5,453 nt of DNA from an uncultured Chloroflexota bacterium (GTDB lineage Bacteria; Chloroflexota; Dehalococcoidia; Lucifugimonadales; CAJWER01), in assembly GCA_913030785.1 (NCBI GenBank), contig CAJWER010000207.1, forward strand, positions 1 to 5,453, given 5' to 3'. This document shows positions 5,031-5,453 of the stretch, in pieces (within the stretch, counting starts at the first letter, position 1; each line of letters starts with the position of its first letter). The translations under genes and the position numbers were made by a program. The notes under the pieces were generated by a model. That model was not told where the DNA came from. It did not search any database and saw only the letters and a list, made by a program, of their open reading frames with translations.

Positions 5031-5453
5031 TTAGCCCAGCCTTAATCTGGGCTCCACGTCCATTTCCCACTGATATGCCGCGCCGTTTCGCAAATGAAAC
5101 CACCCTGCCGAGCCGATCATCGCACCGTTGTCCGTACACAACGCAGGTCTGGGCACAACCACTGGAACCGGCGATCGTCGCGCCATCTCTTTGCGAAGAA
5201 GAGTATTCGAAGCTACACCTCCGCCCATGATCAGAGCGTTCACCCGGTACCGCTCGATCGCCTCAACCGTCCTAATAGCGATCGTATCGACCATGGCCTC
5301 CTGGAACGCGGAGGAAACGTCCGCGACCTTCGCAGGGTTTGGCGTGCGGCCTTCCTGCGGTGGGTACCACCCCTTCTCTTCGGACCGGCGCAGCACCGCG
5401 GTCTTGAGGCCGCTGAACGAGAAATCAAGAGAGTCCTTGATGATGAGCCAAAG
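5031..5453 (-). CDS. tsaD: TsaD, tRNA N6-threonylcarbamoyladenosine transferase subunit, C-terminal part
   Basis: This is the last 140 residues of TsaD (Kae1/YgjD family, usually about 340), running off the window edge. In bacteria TsaD, with TsaB and TsaE, transfers threonylcarbamoyl from TC-AMP, made by TsaC, to A37 of ANN-decoding tRNAs in the cytoplasm. The diagnostic DFSFSGLKTAV lies at residues 10-20 of the visible part, so the frame continues upstream of the GTG at 5396. The ASKHA nucleotide-binding signature GGGVASNTLLRKEM follows at 77-90. CTDNGAMIG at 106-114 carries the metal-ligand Asp108. The end, DVEPRLRLG, matches the usual 'P.l.L' terminus. The N-terminal His-x3-His metal motif is outside the window. 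The stop is TAA at 5031-5033, and the gene converges on its neighbour. The identification is very secure. Confidence 0.97.
   Translation of the reverse strand, partial: LWLIIKDSLDFSFSGLKTAVLRRSEEKGWYPPQEGRTPNPAKVADVSSAFQEAMVDTIAIRTVEAIERYRVNALIMGGGVASNTLLRKEMARRSPVPVVVPRPALCTDNGAMIGSAGWFHLRNGAAYQWEMDVEPRLRLG
5033..5053. terminator. Small hairpin at the tsaD 3' end, weak terminator candidate
   Basis: AGCCCAG (5033-5039) and CTGGGCT (5047-5053) form a 7-bp stem with a 7-nt loop over the last codons of tsaD. On the minus strand it is followed by AAATTATCTG, with no real U-run, and on the plus strand by no Ts. It is the only stem-loop seen at this convergent junction, and I rate it weak. Confidence 0.3.

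Noticed and set aside
1..5453. CRISPR array, tRNA or rRNA, insertion sequence, toxin-antitoxin or defence genes
   Set aside because: I found no regularly spaced repeats, cloverleaf-like sequence, transposase motifs or small paired genes. Apart from the flagged intergenic regions, the window is filled by recognisable coding genes.

Overview
The window is about 60% GC bacterial DNA with short intergenic gaps and Shine-Dalgarno sites. Gene content and the G/C-rich intergenic inverted repeat would fit an uncultured Chloroflexota (Dehalococcoidia/SAR202-like) lineage. That placement is an inference from style of gene content; no marker gene here proves it. I see no rRNA, tRNA, CRISPR array, transposase or phage gene.

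Layout. (1) Positions 3-659 (+): 3' part of a classical short-chain dehydrogenase whose N-terminus lies outside the window. (2) Positions 660-814: intergenic, holding an imperfect REP/MITE-like inverted-repeat element of about 80 bp. (3) Positions 815-1834 (+): a thioredoxin-reductase-like FAD enzyme with a CSTC redox pair and a non-standard NADPH-binding loop. (4) Positions 1847-1899: a perfect 24-bp stem that acts as a shared bidirectional terminator for the converging genes. (5) Positions 4138 down to 1914 (-): a two-gene operon of divergent paralogues of the D-threonine aldolase / D-serine dehydratase (fold-type III PLP) family, separated by 23 nt. (6) Positions 4139-4487: a divergent intergenic region with a perfect 24-bp palindrome and weak candidate promoters in both directions. 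(7) Positions 4488-5018 (+): a small protein with two membrane segments and a bacterial-PH-like N-terminus. (8) Positions 5031-5453 (-): C-terminal part of TsaD, the tRNA t6A-modification enzyme.

The most interesting feature is the paralogue pair. The first gene of the operon (3032-4138) has Ser where the family has its PLP-anchoring lysine, and has also lost the metal-binding His-x-Cys/Asp pair. The second (1914-3008) keeps the lysine but has lost several other active-site signatures that the first retains. The losses are largely complementary. This suggests either a pseudoenzyme/enzyme pair or a heteromer with composite active sites, but that is a hypothesis. The remaining genes look like ordinary metabolic or housekeeping genes with no obvious shared pathway.
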